Assembly (NCBI GenBank): GCA_021414305.1
Contig: JAIOOS010000024.1
Span: 124,001-188,000, forward strand
DNA from: Burkholderiales bacterium
Lineage (GTDB): Bacteria; Pseudomonadota; Gammaproteobacteria; Burkholderiales; Burkholderiaceae_C
DNA length: 64,000 nt
Direction: 5' to 3'
The position numbers were made by a program, and so were the translations under genes. The notes under the pieces were generated by a model. That model was not told where the DNA came from, ran no database searches, and was given only the letters and a program-made list of their open reading frames with translations. Position 1 is the first letter of the stretch; each line of letters starts with the position of its first letter. This document shows positions 40,508 through 49,809 of the stretch, one piece after another.

Positions 40508-41704
40508 TCAGCCGATGACGCGTCGCGCGCTGAGGGCCTCGACCTCCGCTGTCGAATAACCGGCCGCGACCAGGACGTCCATCGTGTGCTCGCCGAGCAT
40601 CGGCGGGGCTGCATGGGCAGCCGTGCGTCGGCCGTCGAGCGTGAAGGGCAGTCCCACCACCCGGTGGGTGTCGCCAGGCGCGATCGCCAGATCCTGGACG
40701 ATGCCCACCGATTCCACCTGTTCGCTGGCCAGCATCTGCGCCACGTTGTTCATGACGCTGCAGGGTGCGCCGACGGCCTGCATCCGGCGCGCCGCCTCGG
40801 CCGCCGGTAGTGCGGACGTCTTCTCTTCCAGAAGCCGGTGAAGCTCCGCGCGATTCTTCACTCGGGCGGGGTTCGACGAGAAGCGGGCATCGGCAGGGAG
40901 CCCCTCGACGCCGAGGGCGCCGCAGACCTGCTTGAACAACCGGTCGTTGCCCGCGGCGACGAACACCCAGCCATCGGCGGCAGCGAACAGCTCGTAGGGC
41001 GCCGTCATGGCCATGGCCGATCCCATCTTCTTCGGCAACTCGCCGCTGGCGCGGTGACTGGCCACGAAGACCGTCATCCAGCCCACGCCCGTCTCGAGCA
41101 GGCTGTTGCCCACGAACGAGCCCTTGCCCACGCGCTCGACCTCGCGCAACGCGGCCAGGATACCCATCGCGGACCACATCCCCGAGCCCATGTCAATCAG
41201 GGACACGCTCACCCGCACGGGTGCGTCGCCCTCGTTGCCAGTGACGCTCATCACGCCGGTGAAAGCCTGCATCAGCGGGTCGTACCCCGGCAGTCCGCGC
41301 ATCGGCCCGGTCTGGCCGAAGGCGCTGATCGCGCAGTAGACGAGCCGCGGATTCACTTCGCGCAGTTGCTCGAAGCCCAGGCCCCTCGCCTCCGCGCTGC
41401 CGGGCTTGAGCGAGTGAACAAATACGTCGGCCTGTCCAGCCAGACGGGCGACGACGGCCTGGCCTTCGGGCGTATCGAGGTCCACGCAGGCGCTCTTCTT
41501 GTTGCGATTGAGCGCGAGGAAGGTCGAGGAGGAATCGCCCCAGGCCGGTGGCCTCCAGGCGCGGGTGTCGTCGCCGCCGCCGACACGTTCAATCTTGATG
41601 ACTTCCGCACCCATGTCGCCGAGGATCTGGGTGCAATACGGCCCGGCGACGTTCTGGGTAAGGTCGATGACGCGCAAGCCGCGGAGCACCTGCTCCATCG
41701 CCAC
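40508..41704 (-). CDS. Class III CoA-transferase (CaiB/BaiF)
   Basis: A 398-residue family III CoA-transferase: LRGLRVIDLTQNVAGPYCTQILGDMGAEVIKIE at the N-terminus and GYDPLMQAFTGVMSVTG near 150 with the catalytic Asp. It moves CoA between carboxylates without ATP, and with the acyl-CoA dehydrogenase and hydratase it would activate the acid formed upstream in the pathway. I chose the GTG at 41704, with AGAAGG 7 nt upstream; ATGs at 41698 and 41740 are alternatives. A variant of the cluster operator lies about 90 bp upstream. Confidence 0.85.
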   Translation of the reverse strand: MAMEQVLRGLRVIDLTQNVAGPYCTQILGDMGAEVIKIERVGGGDDTRAWRPPAWGDSSSTFLALNRNKKSACVDLDTPEGQAVVARLAGQADVFVHSLKPGSAEARGLGFEQLREVNPRLVYCAISAFGQTGPMRGLPGYDPLMQAFTGVMSVTGNEGDAPVRVSVSLIDMGSGMWSAMGILAALREVERVGKGSFVGNSLLETGVGWMTVFVASHRASGELPKKMGSAMAMTAPYELFAAADGWVFVAAGNDRLFKQVCGALGVEGLPADARFSSNPARVKNRAELHRLLEEKTSALPAAEAARRMQAVGAPCSVMNNVAQMLASEQVESVGIVQDLAIAPGDTHRVVGLPFTLDGRRTAAHAAPPMLGEHTMDVLVAAGYSTAEVEALSARRVIG

Positions 41705-41792
41705 ATGCTTGCCTTCTTTTTGTGTGGGGTCAGGTTCCATGGCTGCAACTGCGAAGGATCGACTTGTCAAACGGCAAAGATTTGCTATCGTG

Positions 41793-41816
41793 ACATGTCT
41801 GCTTGTACGGACATGT
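41793..41816. promoter_or_regulatory. Variant operator in the divergent hydrolase/CoA-transferase promoter
   Basis: CTTGTACGGACATG at 41802-41815 matches CTTGTACGTACAAG at 12 of 14 positions. It is embedded in a wider inverted repeat ACATGTC (41793-41799) and GACATGT (41810-41816). It lies between the divergent starts at 41704 and 41878, so one bound regulator could control both transcripts. Confidence 0.6.
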
Positions 41817-41877
41817 TAGTTTACCGAGTGTCGAGGGGTTTTTCCACCGCGCGATGCAAGAAAAGGCGAGATTGGCC

Positions 41878-42816
41878 ATGCCCCTGGATCCCGTCATCGA
41901 CCGACTGTTCGCAAGCATGGTCGCGTCGGGCCGTCCGGCCCTGTCTGCCAGCTCGCCGGGCGCTGCGCGCGCCCTGACTGCCGCTTCGCGGCCCGCGCTC
42001 GGCGCCGGCCCTGCACTGCACGAAGTGCGGGACGTTACCGTGCCGACCCGCTCCGGGTCGATCGTCGCGCGCCTCTACCGACCGGCCGCCCAGGTCGCAG
42101 GTCTGGGCGTGTACCTGCATGGCGGCGGCTGGGTGGTCGGCGAGCTCGACGACTACGACGCCATGGCGCGCACCCTCGCTGCGCGCAGCCGCTGTGCTCT
42201 CCTTCTGCCAGCTTACCGTCTGGCCCCGGAATACCCGTTCCCCGCCGGGCTGGAGGACACCGAGGACGCCATCGCGTGGGCGGCGGGGCGGATCGAGGAG
42301 CTCGCCGGAGCATCGGTCCCGTTCCTCGTCGGGGGCGACAGCGCCGGCGCCAACCTGGCCGCCGTGGCCCTGCATTCGCTCGCCGGCAGGCTGCCGGTGG
42401 CGGGCCAATTGCTGATCTATCCCGTCACCGATGCCGACTTCACGCGCGACTCGTATCGCAATTGCAGTCAGGGCATGCAACTCACGCGCGAAGACATGCA
42501 GTGGTTCTTCTCGCACTACGCGCCGGCCTCGCTTCACGCCGACCCGCGCATCAGCCCGCTGCGCCAAGAGGTGCGCGCAAGCCTGCCGCCCACCGTTGTG
42601 TTCACGGCTGAGTGCGACGTGCTGCGCGACGAAGGCGAGGCGTATGCCGACCGGCTGGTCGCGGCCGGAGTCACGGTGACCGCAAGCCACATCAAGGGCC
42701 TGCCGCACGGCTTCATCCGCTTGCACAACCTCGCGCCAGCCGCTGACCTGGCCTTGACCACGATCGCAGCCGCGCTCGCCAAGCTGGCCCGCAACGCTTC
42801 AGGAGGAGAGGAATGA
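41878..42816 (+). CDS. Alpha/beta hydrolase, HSL family (lactone hydrolase/esterase, ChnC-like)
   Basis: A 312-residue hydrolase of the hormone-sensitive-lipase family: oxyanion HGGGWVVG near 80, nucleophile GGDSAGANLA near 150, and C-terminal Asp and His (TAECDVLRDEG, KGLPHGFIRL). Family members include caprolactone and other ester hydrolases. Following a Baeyer-Villiger enzyme in the scheme, it could open the lactone. The ATG at 41878 (MPLDPVIDRLF) has the typical family N-terminus and an AGGCGAG upstream; ATG 41854 is an alternative. It is coupled by ATGA to the Zn-dehydrogenase gene. Confidence 0.87.
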   Translation: MPLDPVIDRLFASMVASGRPALSASSPGAARALTAASRPALGAGPALHEVRDVTVPTRSGSIVARLYRPAAQVAGLGVYLHGGGWVVGELDDYDAMARTLAARSRCALLLPAYRLAPEYPFPAGLEDTEDAIAWAAGRIEELAGASVPFLVGGDSAGANLAAVALHSLAGRLPVAGQLLIYPVTDADFTRDSYRNCSQGMQLTREDMQWFFSHYAPASLHADPRISPLRQEVRASLPPTVVFTAECDVLRDEGEAYADRLVAAGVTVTASHIKGLPHGFIRLHNLAPAADLALTTIAAALAKLARNASGGEE

Positions 42817-43862
42817 AAGGCATCGTTTTCACGGGCAGCCGGAATCTCGAGCTGCGCGATTTCGCCGACCCGGCACCCGGCGCGGATGAAGTCGTGCTGG
42901 AAATCAAGGCTTCCGGCATGTGCGGCAGCGACCTGAAGTTCTATCGCGCGGCGCCCGGCGAAGCCCAGAAGTCCCTCGGCCTCGCATCGGGCGCCGCCGT
43001 GATCGCCGGTCATGAGCCCTGCGGTGTGGTGGTGGCGGTGGGCGGCAACGTCAATCCGAAGCGAGCCCGCATCGGTCAGCGCGTGATGGTCCACCACTAC
43101 CGTGGATGCGGCGCCTGCCCGCACTGTTCCACCGGTTGGCAACAACTGTGCGTCGAGGGCGTCGCCGAGGTCTATGGCGTGACCGGCCACGGTGCCCATG
43201 CGCGCTACATGAAATGCCCGGCGAGCACCGTCGTCGGGCTGCCCGACGAGCTCTCCTTCGAAACCGGCGCTGCGATTGCCTGCGGTACGGGCACGGCCTG
43301 GGGCGCGCTCAAGCGGCTCGACTTGGCGGGCGAGCAGACCGTCGCCATCTTCGGCCAGGGCCCTGTCGGCCTGTCCGCCACGCAACTGGCGGCCGCCCTG
43401 GGCGCGCGCGTGATTGCGCTCGATGTGAGCGCGGACCGCCTAGAGCGTGCCAGGGAGTTCGGTGCCGCAGAGGTGATCAACCCCGCAGCGACCGACCCGG
43501 TGGCCGCCATCCGCGAGCTCACGCAGGGCCTGGGGGCGCACGCCACGATCGATGCGTCGTCGTCCGCCGAAGCGCGGCGCCAGTGCGTCCAGAGCGTGCG
43601 CACCTGGGGGAAGGCCTGCCTGGTCGGCGAAGGCGGCCAGATGACCCTGGACGTGAGCCCTGACATGCTGCGCCGCCAGGTCACGCTGATCGGCTCCTGG
43701 ACCTTCTCCACCAACGGGCAGGCAGAGTGCGCCCGTTTCGTCGCCGAGCGCAAGGTGGACGTGGACAAGCTGTTCACCGACCGCTGGGCGCTCGAGCAGG
43801 CCGAGCAGGCGTACCGCCTGTTCGACCAGCAAAGCGGCGGCAAGGGCGTGTTCGTCTTCTGA
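42813..43862 (+). CDS. Zinc-dependent alcohol dehydrogenase (hydroxy-acid dehydrogenase candidate)
   Basis: A 349-residue MDR enzyme: catalytic-zinc GMCGSDLKFYR near 37 and GHEPCGVVV near 67, structural-zinc cysteines in GCGACPHCSTGWQQLC near 95-110, Rossmann VAIFGQGPVGLSATQLA near 170. It oxidises an alcohol with NAD(P). Its 4-bp overlap with the hydrolase gene suggests it oxidises the hydroxy acid released from the lactone, as ChnD does for 6-hydroxyhexanoate (inference). Confidence 0.88.
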   Translation: MKGIVFTGSRNLELRDFADPAPGADEVVLEIKASGMCGSDLKFYRAAPGEAQKSLGLASGAAVIAGHEPCGVVVAVGGNVNPKRARIGQRVMVHHYRGCGACPHCSTGWQQLCVEGVAEVYGVTGHGAHARYMKCPASTVVGLPDELSFETGAAIACGTGTAWGALKRLDLAGEQTVAIFGQGPVGLSATQLAAALGARVIALDVSADRLERAREFGAAEVINPAATDPVAAIRELTQGLGAHATIDASSSAEARRQCVQSVRTWGKACLVGEGGQMTLDVSPDMLRRQVTLIGSWTFSTNGQAECARFVAERKVDVDKLFTDRWALEQAEQAYRLFDQQSGGKGVFVF

Positions 43863-43911
43863 CTCCACCTCGACCGGACTGGGGCTGCGGCGCCGACTCG
43901 CGTCGAGGAAG

Positions 43912-45618
43912 TCAACGACTGGACACTGCCTCGACCTCCGCGGGGGACGCACTGAGAGCGAACCCCGTGTACCCGCCGGCGACGACCTCGTCGCACTTCA
44001 CCCGGTAGGCTCCGACGCCGCCGACATAGGGCATGAAGACATTCGGCTTGCCCGGAATGTTCGCCCCCGTGTACCAGGACTTGGCTTGCGGGAAGAGCGT
44101 CATGTTGGCGACGTCATTGACGTGGTTCACCCAAACGTTCTCGGCTTCTTCGAGCGCTTCGATGCAGTCGAAACCGTGCAGCCGCATGTGGCCGATGCAA
44201 TCGGCGATCCACTCCACGTGCTGTTCGATCGAGGTCACGACATTGCTGAGGACCGACGGGCTGCCCGGACCCGTCACCAAGAAGAGGTTCGGAAACCCGG
44301 CGGTCATCAGCCCCAGATACGTCCGCGGACCGGCCCTCCATTTGTCCGACAGGGAAACGCCGCCCTTACCACGAGGATCGATGGCCAGGAGTGCGCCGGT
44401 CATGGCATCGAATCCGGTGGCGAAGACGATGCAGTCCAGCGGGTACGTCGCAGCGCTCGTCCGGATACCGTCTTCGGTGATTTCCTCGATCGGCGTCTTT
44501 CTGACGTTGACCAGCGTCACGTTCTCCCGGTTGTAGGTTTCGTAGTAGTCGGTGTCGATGCAGACTCTTTTGGTTGCGATCGGATAGTCCTGGGGGCAAA
44601 GCGCTTCGGCCCGCTCCGGATCCTTGACGATTTCACGAATCTTGTTCCGCACGAAGTCGGCAGCCGTGGCGTTCGCCTGCCCGTTGGTAAGAATGTCGGC
44701 ATAGGCACGCACCAGGAGCGCGCCGCCCCGGTTCCAACGACGCTCGTATTCACGTTCGCGCTCGTCCGGTGCAACGCCCAGGGCTGATGGCCCCGGCGGC
44801 ACGACGTTGAGGTAGTGGGCTCCGTTCGACGACGTCCGCGCGCTCTGGCGAATCTGCGCATAGTTCTGTTTCGCTTCCTGCGTCTCTCCCGGCGTCAGAG
44901 GCCGGTTGCGCGCGGGAACGCTGAAGGCGGGCGTTCGCTGGAAGGCGAACAAGTGCGCGGCACTCTGGGCGATGAGCGGGATGGCCTGGATCGCCGTCGA
45001 GCCGGTACCGACCACACCCACTCTCTTGCCGCGCAGGTCGACGTCCTCGCTGGGCCAGTCTGCGGTGTGAAGGCAGCGACCCTTGAAAGTCTTCAGACCC
45101 TTCAGATCCGGTACGTGGGGCGTCGACTGGTTTCCTGCCGCCATGATGCAGTAGGTTGCCGATGCTTCGCTGCCATCGGCGAGACGAATGTCCCAGCGAC
45201 GGGTGCGTTCGTTGAACGCGGCCGAGATCACACGGCTCTCGAGCTGGATATCACGCCGCAGGTCGAAGCGGTCGGCGACGTGATTCAGGTATTTGAGGAT
45301 TTCCGGCTGCGACGCATAGCGCTCCGACCAGGTCCATTCCTGCTGCAGCTCATCGGAGAACGAATACGAGTATTCAACGCTCTCGACATCGCAGCGAGCG
45401 CCCGGGTACCTGTTCCAGAACCACGTCCCTCCGACTCCGGAGCCAGCCTCGTAGATTCGCGCGGAGAGTCCGAGCCTGCGCAGGCGATGGAGCATGTAGA
45501 GACCGGCGAAACCGGCTCCGATGATGATGGCGTCGAGTTCTGGCCCACGCCCCGGGTCGGACGCCTGGCTGCCTCTCGCCCCGATGGGCGCGACGTTGCT
45601 GGATGATGGATTACGCAT
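43912..45618 (-). CDS. Baeyer-Villiger flavin monooxygenase (cyclohexanone monooxygenase type)
   Basis: A 568-residue class B flavoprotein. FAD site IIIGAGFAGLYMLHRL near 33, GTWFWNRYPGARCDVES near 68, the type I BVMO fingerprint FKGRCLHTADWP near 177 and a second Rossmann GVVGTGSTAIQ near 197. With NADPH and oxygen it inserts an oxygen next to a ketone, turning a cyclic ketone into a lactone. It is the last gene of the run Bug receptor-SDR-BVMO under the operator at 47516. Ring size or terpenoid nature of the substrate is not visible. Confidence 0.88.
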   Translation of the reverse strand: MRNPSSSNVAPIGARGSQASDPGRGPELDAIIIGAGFAGLYMLHRLRRLGLSARIYEAGSGVGGTWFWNRYPGARCDVESVEYSYSFSDELQQEWTWSERYASQPEILKYLNHVADRFDLRRDIQLESRVISAAFNERTRRWDIRLADGSEASATYCIMAAGNQSTPHVPDLKGLKTFKGRCLHTADWPSEDVDLRGKRVGVVGTGSTAIQAIPLIAQSAAHLFAFQRTPAFSVPARNRPLTPGETQEAKQNYAQIRQSARTSSNGAHYLNVVPPGPSALGVAPDEREREYERRWNRGGALLVRAYADILTNGQANATAADFVRNKIREIVKDPERAEALCPQDYPIATKRVCIDTDYYETYNRENVTLVNVRKTPIEEITEDGIRTSAATYPLDCIVFATGFDAMTGALLAIDPRGKGGVSLSDKWRAGPRTYLGLMTAGFPNLFLVTGPGSPSVLSNVVTSIEQHVEWIADCIGHMRLHGFDCIEALEEAENVWVNHVNDVANMTLFPQAKSWYTGANIPGKPNVFMPYVGGVGAYRVKCDEVVAGGYTGFALSASPAEVEAVSSR

Positions 45619-45645
45619 GTGGTTTGCGGCGAAGGAGAAAAGGGA

Positions 45646-46422
45646 TCAAACGGCAAGGAATCCGCCATCCACCGGCAGCATCACGCCGGTGATGTAGGCG
45701 GACATCGCGGAAGCGAGGAAGACCACCGGTCCTACCAAGTCCTCGGGTTCGCCGTAGCGGCCGAGTGGCGTTCGGGACATATAGGCCGCCTTGATGGCGG
45801 GCTCGTCCCGATAGGACTCGGTCATCGCGGTGGCAAATCGGCCAGGCGCGATGCCGTTTACCCGGATGCCGTGTGGTGCCAGTTCGGCGGCGAGCCCTTT
45901 CGTCATCTGCAGGACGGCACCCTTGCTCGACACATAGGCGATCGCTGTGGGCACGCCGCGAAACGATCCGATCGAGCCGATGTTGACGATCCGGCCGCGC
46001 GTTCGGCAGAGCTGGTCGCGCAACGCCTGGACCATGTTGATGCAGCCATCAACGTTGGTTCTGAAGACGGCCTGCCAGTGTTCGGCGAACTGCTCGGAAT
46101 CGAGGGGCGACTTGTGAAGTATTCCGGCGTTGTTCACCAGAATAGAAGCCGGACCCAGCTCGCTCTCGACCCGCGCGGCGACCTCCCGGCATGCGTCGGC
46201 CTGCGTCACGTCGAGCTGCAACCCGACGACCCGCCCGCCGGCTTCAGCAATGGATCGAGCGGCTTGCGAGACGGCCGCTCCGTCGACATCGAGCAATGCG
46301 ACGGCCGCTCCCGCGGCGGCCAGCCCTCTTGCCATCGCCAGGCCGTTGCCACGGGCGGCGCCCGTCACCACCGCCACGTCACCGCCTAGCAACCGGTCCC
46401 TGTCGGGCAGCGGCTCGCTCAT
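45646..46422 (-). CDS. Short-chain dehydrogenase (cyclic alcohol dehydrogenase candidate)
   Basis: A 258-residue classical SDR: VAVVTGAARGNGLAMARGL near 18, LVNNAGILHKS near 92, catalytic Ser in IVNIGSIGS and YVSSK near 160, C-terminal ITGVMLPVDGGFLAV. It would oxidise a secondary alcohol to the ketone used by the adjacent monooxygenase (27-bp gap), as ChnA does for cyclohexanol. The ATG at 46422 has GGAG upstream; the upstream TTG at 46428 is less likely. Confidence 0.88.
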   Translation of the reverse strand: MSEPLPDRDRLLGGDVAVVTGAARGNGLAMARGLAAAGAAVALLDVDGAAVSQAARSIAEAGGRVVGLQLDVTQADACREVAARVESELGPASILVNNAGILHKSPLDSEQFAEHWQAVFRTNVDGCINMVQALRDQLCRTRGRIVNIGSIGSFRGVPTAIAYVSSKGAVLQMTKGLAAELAPHGIRVNGIAPGRFATAMTESYRDEPAIKAAYMSRTPLGRYGEPEDLVGPVVFLASAMSAYITGVMLPVDGGFLAV

Positions 46423-46455
46423 CGCCAAGCTCCGACGACCATCGGCTCTATCGTG

Positions 46456-47484
46456 TCACTCGACCTTGGCACCGGAGGTCTTGACCAGCTTCATGTGCTT
46501 GTCGACCTCGGAAGCGAAGAACTGGGTCGCCGCCTCCGGCGAGTTCGCGATGATCATGACCCCTTGAGCCGCCATCGTGTCCCGCACTTCGGGCAGTGCC
46601 AGCGCGGCCTTGAGCTCGGCATGGAGGCGGTCGACGATAGGCTTCGGCAGGCCCGCCGGACCGACCAGCGCGAGCCAGCCGTCGAAACTGTAATTCGGCA
46701 AGCCGGATTCCGCGAATGTGGGCGCCGCCGGCAGGATGGCCGAGCGAGTTCGCGTCGTCACGCCGATGGCGCGCATCTTTCCGCCTTGGATCTGCCCGAG
46801 GGCCGAGGCGACGCCTAGAAATCCCATGTCAATCTGGCCGCCGGCGATATCCGTGATCATCTGCCCGGTCGTCGAATAGGGAATGTGCCTGATGTCGACG
46901 TTGCCCTCGCTCACCAACAGCACACCGGCAAGATGCAGCACCGTCCCGGCGCCGGCGGATCCGTAAGTCAGACCGCCTGGCTTGGCCTTCGCCAGCGCGA
47001 GCAGCTCCGGCAGGTCCTTTGCCGGAAACGCCGGATTGGTGACCAGGACCAAGGGCGTGTTCCCGATGATGCTGATCGGTGTGATGTCCTTGAGGCTGTC
47101 GTACGGCAGGTCCTTGCGGATCGCCGGATTGATGGCGTGGTTGTTGGAGATGATGCCGACGGTGTACCCGTCCTTGGGCGAACGGATCATCTTGTCCGTG
47201 CCCGGAATGCCGCTGGCGACGGGAAGGTTCTCGACGATGAAGGGCTGACCCATCGCCTTTGCCATGTGGATGCTCAGCAGCCGCGCGACGATGTCGCCGA
47301 CGCTGGTGACACCCGCCGGAACGATGATCCGTACCGGCTTCGACGGATAGTCCTGAGCCGACACGGGAAGCACGGTCCCCGCAGTGACGGCAGCCATGAC
47401 GAACCCCACAAGCGAGGCCACCAGGGAGCGCCTGGGGGAGACCAATGCCCTTCGTTCGTTGAGACGTATCCCGATGACTTTCAT
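46456..47484 (-). CDS. Bug/TTT-family periplasmic solute-binding receptor
   Basis: A 342-residue protein with a signal peptide (SLVASLVGFVMAAVTAGTVLPVSAQ) and the Bug core: DYPSKPVRIIVPAGVTSVGDIVARLL, GTDKMIRSPKDGYTVGIISNNHAINPA, YGSAGAGTVLHLAG, IPYSTTGQMITDIAGGQIDMGFL. Bug receptors bind small organic acids or related solutes, often with TctAB permease partners, none of which are present here. First gene of the SDR-monooxygenase operon, so it may sense or bind the growth substrate. The ATG at 47484 has GAAAGG upstream. Confidence 0.9.
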   Translation of the reverse strand: MKVIGIRLNERRALVSPRRSLVASLVGFVMAAVTAGTVLPVSAQDYPSKPVRIIVPAGVTSVGDIVARLLSIHMAKAMGQPFIVENLPVASGIPGTDKMIRSPKDGYTVGIISNNHAINPAIRKDLPYDSLKDITPISIIGNTPLVLVTNPAFPAKDLPELLALAKAKPGGLTYGSAGAGTVLHLAGVLLVSEGNVDIRHIPYSTTGQMITDIAGGQIDMGFLGVASALGQIQGGKMRAIGVTTRTRSAILPAAPTFAESGLPNYSFDGWLALVGPAGLPKPIVDRLHAELKAALALPEVRDTMAAQGVMIIANSPEAATQFFASEVDKHMKLVKTSGAKVE

Positions 47485-47515
47485 GGCAACCTTTCGTGTT
47501 CGGCTGATATGGCCT

Positions 47516-47529
47516 CTTGTACGTACAAG
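47516..47529. promoter_or_regulatory. Operator CTTGTACGTACAAG, copy in front of the Bug/SDR/BVMO operon
   Basis: A perfect 14-bp palindrome 32 bp upstream of the Bug start codon. The identical sequence occurs at 59995-60008 and a 12/14 match at 41802-41815. Size and symmetry fit the binding site of a GntR/HutC dimer, and such a regulator is encoded at 49018-49776. Confidence 0.75.
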
Positions 47530-47621
47530 TTGCATAGTAGCCTGAAGCCTCGCCGAAGGCGTAGGGAATTGCCCTCACGCGCCTCCTCAAAAAATACAGC
47601 GGAGAGGCCTCGCCCTCGACG

Positions 47622-48986
47622 TCAGCGCATCGTGCGCAGCCAGGCCCCGGCGTCTGGCTGGTCGTCCAGATTCATGCCGGCATGGAACAGCGGCTCGATG
47701 CGTTCGGCCGCCATGTCGGGGAGCCCACGGCCGACGCAATCGCGCCACTTGGCCAGCAAATCGCCGTCCGTGAGAGGGTCGGCGGCCGACCCGGGCGAAG
47801 CAGTGATGGTGCGTTCGAAGCGTCGGCCATTGGCATAGATCAAGGTGACGGAGACTGGCGCGCTACCGACGTCGCTGCCCTGCAACGCGACGCCGTCCGC
47901 TTCGCGCACATCGACTCGTCGCAAAGCGGCCTGCACGGCCGGCCGCTGAATGGCTTCGTCCTCGAAGCTTGCGAGGGTCATGCGACCATCGGCCAGCGAG
48001 CCCACCACCGCATAGGGTCCGCTGAACTTTGCGGCGAGACCTTCGGTCGGCCAGGGATGATTGAGAGCCGCCGTACCGCCGCGAGGTGTGACAACCAGGG
48101 CCTGCTCCAGGCCGTCGAGACTCAAACCGTGCTTGAGGCGCAAGTCAAGCGTCGCCTGGATCATCTTGTGCATCATGTAGCAGCACGGATAGCGCTTCTG
48201 TTCGAAGCCCGGCTGGTCGAGTGCGTACGGCGTACCCAGGACGACGGCCTTCGGCCACTGCTCGCTCTGCCCTCCGGAAAAGGCATGCAGCCAACCGCGC
48301 CCGTTGAGCACGTCGTCGGCGCCTTCGACTCCCGCCTGGGCCAGCCGCGCCGCGCGCAAGCCGCTGCCGGCAGCGATGCCGACGTGAAGGGACTTGACCA
48401 TCGTGCCGAAATTTTCGCGAACGCCGCTTGACATGCTGGCGGCAATCGCGAGCGCGTGATTCGTTTGCACCGGCGACAGGTTTAGCGTCCGCGCGCATGC
48501 CGCTGTGGCGCCCAGCGTACCAAGTGTGGCTGTGGCATGGAAGCCAAGGTCATAGTGGCGAAACCCCATCGCTTCGCCGCTGCGGATCAGGATTTCCGTG
48601 CCGATGGCGAAGGCGTCGATGAACTGGGCCCCCGTCAGCGCCGTCTGCTGGGCCAGCACATAGAGCGCAGTGAAGATGGGCACGCTCGGATGACAGACCG
48701 CAATCATGCTGACGTCGTCGTAGTCGAGGACGTGCGCGGCCGTGCCGAGAAGCAAGCAGGCGTCGTCGGGCCGATACCGCTCCGGGGTCCAGGGTAGGCT
48801 CACGCTGCAGCTGTCTTGGCTCGGCTGAAGCGCTCGCGCGACCGCCTGCGCGGCGTCTTCGCGATAGCCGGCCAAGGTGACTGCCAGCGTATCGAGGAGG
48901 ACACGTACTGCGCGCCGGCGTACCCCCGCGGGTAGCGCGGTTTCACGCGAGCTGGCGAAGTCGGCAAGGTATCGGGTCGTGGTCAT
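47622..48986 (-). CDS. MmgE/PrpD family protein
   Basis: A 454-residue protein of the 2-methylcitrate dehydratase/cis-aconitate decarboxylase/MmgE fold: LLDTLAVTLAGYRED at the N-terminus, LLGTAAHVLDYDDV near 80, FHATATLGTLGATAAC near 150 and EQKRYPCCYMMHKMIQATLDL near 265. Family members dehydrate or decarboxylate tricarboxylates, but many copies in catabolic clusters are uncharacterised. It ends the long leftward operon after the GntR gene. Its step in the pathway is unclear. Confidence 0.82.
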   Translation of the reverse strand: MTTTRYLADFASSRETALPAGVRRRAVRVLLDTLAVTLAGYREDAAQAVARALQPSQDSCSVSLPWTPERYRPDDACLLLGTAAHVLDYDDVSMIAVCHPSVPIFTALYVLAQQTALTGAQFIDAFAIGTEILIRSGEAMGFRHYDLGFHATATLGTLGATAACARTLNLSPVQTNHALAIAASMSSGVRENFGTMVKSLHVGIAAGSGLRAARLAQAGVEGADDVLNGRGWLHAFSGGQSEQWPKAVVLGTPYALDQPGFEQKRYPCCYMMHKMIQATLDLRLKHGLSLDGLEQALVVTPRGGTAALNHPWPTEGLAAKFSGPYAVVGSLADGRMTLASFEDEAIQRPAVQAALRRVDVREADGVALQGSDVGSAPVSVTLIYANGRRFERTITASPGSAADPLTDGDLLAKWRDCVGRGLPDMAAERIEPLFHAGMNLDDQPDAGAWLRTMR

Positions 48987-49017
48987 CTTGCGTCCTGCCT
49001 TCAGCGGTTCGCCGCAC

Positions 49018-49776
49018 CTATGCGCCGACCTGCAGCTTCACGTGCATCGAGTACTTGAACGAGTCGCTAGGATGGACGGAGCGGGCGACCTCGAACACGC
49101 GGCCGCTCTTGCCGATGTAGCGCCGCGTGATCTCCAGGCCGGCCGAGTTCTTCACGACGCCAAGGAAACCGGCCTCATCGCCCGTCACGGAGACAGCCCT
49201 GATGTCTTGGCGGATCTCGGTCGTGCTCTCACCGAAGTGCGTTTCGATCTGGGAGAAAATCGGCTGCTTGCTCTTGACGATCTCGGCGAGGATCGAACCG
49301 AAAGCCAGAGGGATCCAGATCTCCGAGTACGCGATGACCGATGAGCTCAGACGGTCCGATCTCACCGTCCGGATTCGCCACCAGTGCTCAGCCGGCTTGC
49401 AGTCCAAATAGTCTGCGAGCGCGGCATCGACTGAGATCTCCTCGGTGTCGAGGATCCGCACTTTGGTTTTCGTGGCGTACTGGAGCAGATCAGACGCGGA
49501 ATTGAAGGAATAGTTGTAGCGCGAGACGATGTTGTCCCGATGCACTTGAGTGCCGACCCCGTGATGGCTGACGGTCAGTCCCAGGGACTGCAGTCGACCG
49601 AGCGCGACCCGTACCGTGTGGCGGCTGACGCCGAATGCGGCGCTCAGTTCCGGCTCCGACGGCAGCAGTTCACCGACCCTGTACTTGCCCCGCTGGATTG
49701 CCGTAGTCAGCGCTTCGGCGATCAATGCGTGTTTCGACTTGCCTCGCTGACCGATATCGGTAGTCATTTTCATCAT
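49018..49776 (-). CDS. GntR/HutC-family regulator with UTRA domain
   Basis: A 252-residue regulator. The N-terminal winged helix has ALTTAIQRGKYRVGELLPSEPELSAAFGVSRHTVRVALGRLQSLGLTVSHHGVGTQV (residues about 23-78), the HutC pattern; the rest is a UTRA ligand domain (WWRIRTVRSDRLSSSVIAYSEIWIPLAFGSI). It lies inside the operon it would control, and the 14-bp palindrome CTTGTACGTACAAG stands before all major transcripts of the cluster. It is likely a repressor released by a pathway intermediate (inference). Confidence 0.88.
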   Translation of the reverse strand: MMKMTTDIGQRGKSKHALIAEALTTAIQRGKYRVGELLPSEPELSAAFGVSRHTVRVALGRLQSLGLTVSHHGVGTQVHRDNIVSRYNYSFNSASDLLQYATKTKVRILDTEEISVDAALADYLDCKPAEHWWRIRTVRSDRLSSSVIAYSEIWIPLAFGSILAEIVKSKQPIFSQIETHFGESTTEIRQDIRAVSVTGDEAGFLGVVKNSAGLEITRRYIGKSGRVFEVARSVHPSDSFKYSMHVKLQVGA

Positions 49777-49809
49777 GGGGATGGTACGGCTGAGGCTAGG
49801 TCGGCTCGG

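Noticed and set aside
47586..47616. Possible terminator between the MmgE/PrpD gene and the Bug promoter (T-run at about 47588-47594 on the minus strand)
   Set aside because: The stem before the T-run is only about 4 bp, too weak to call.
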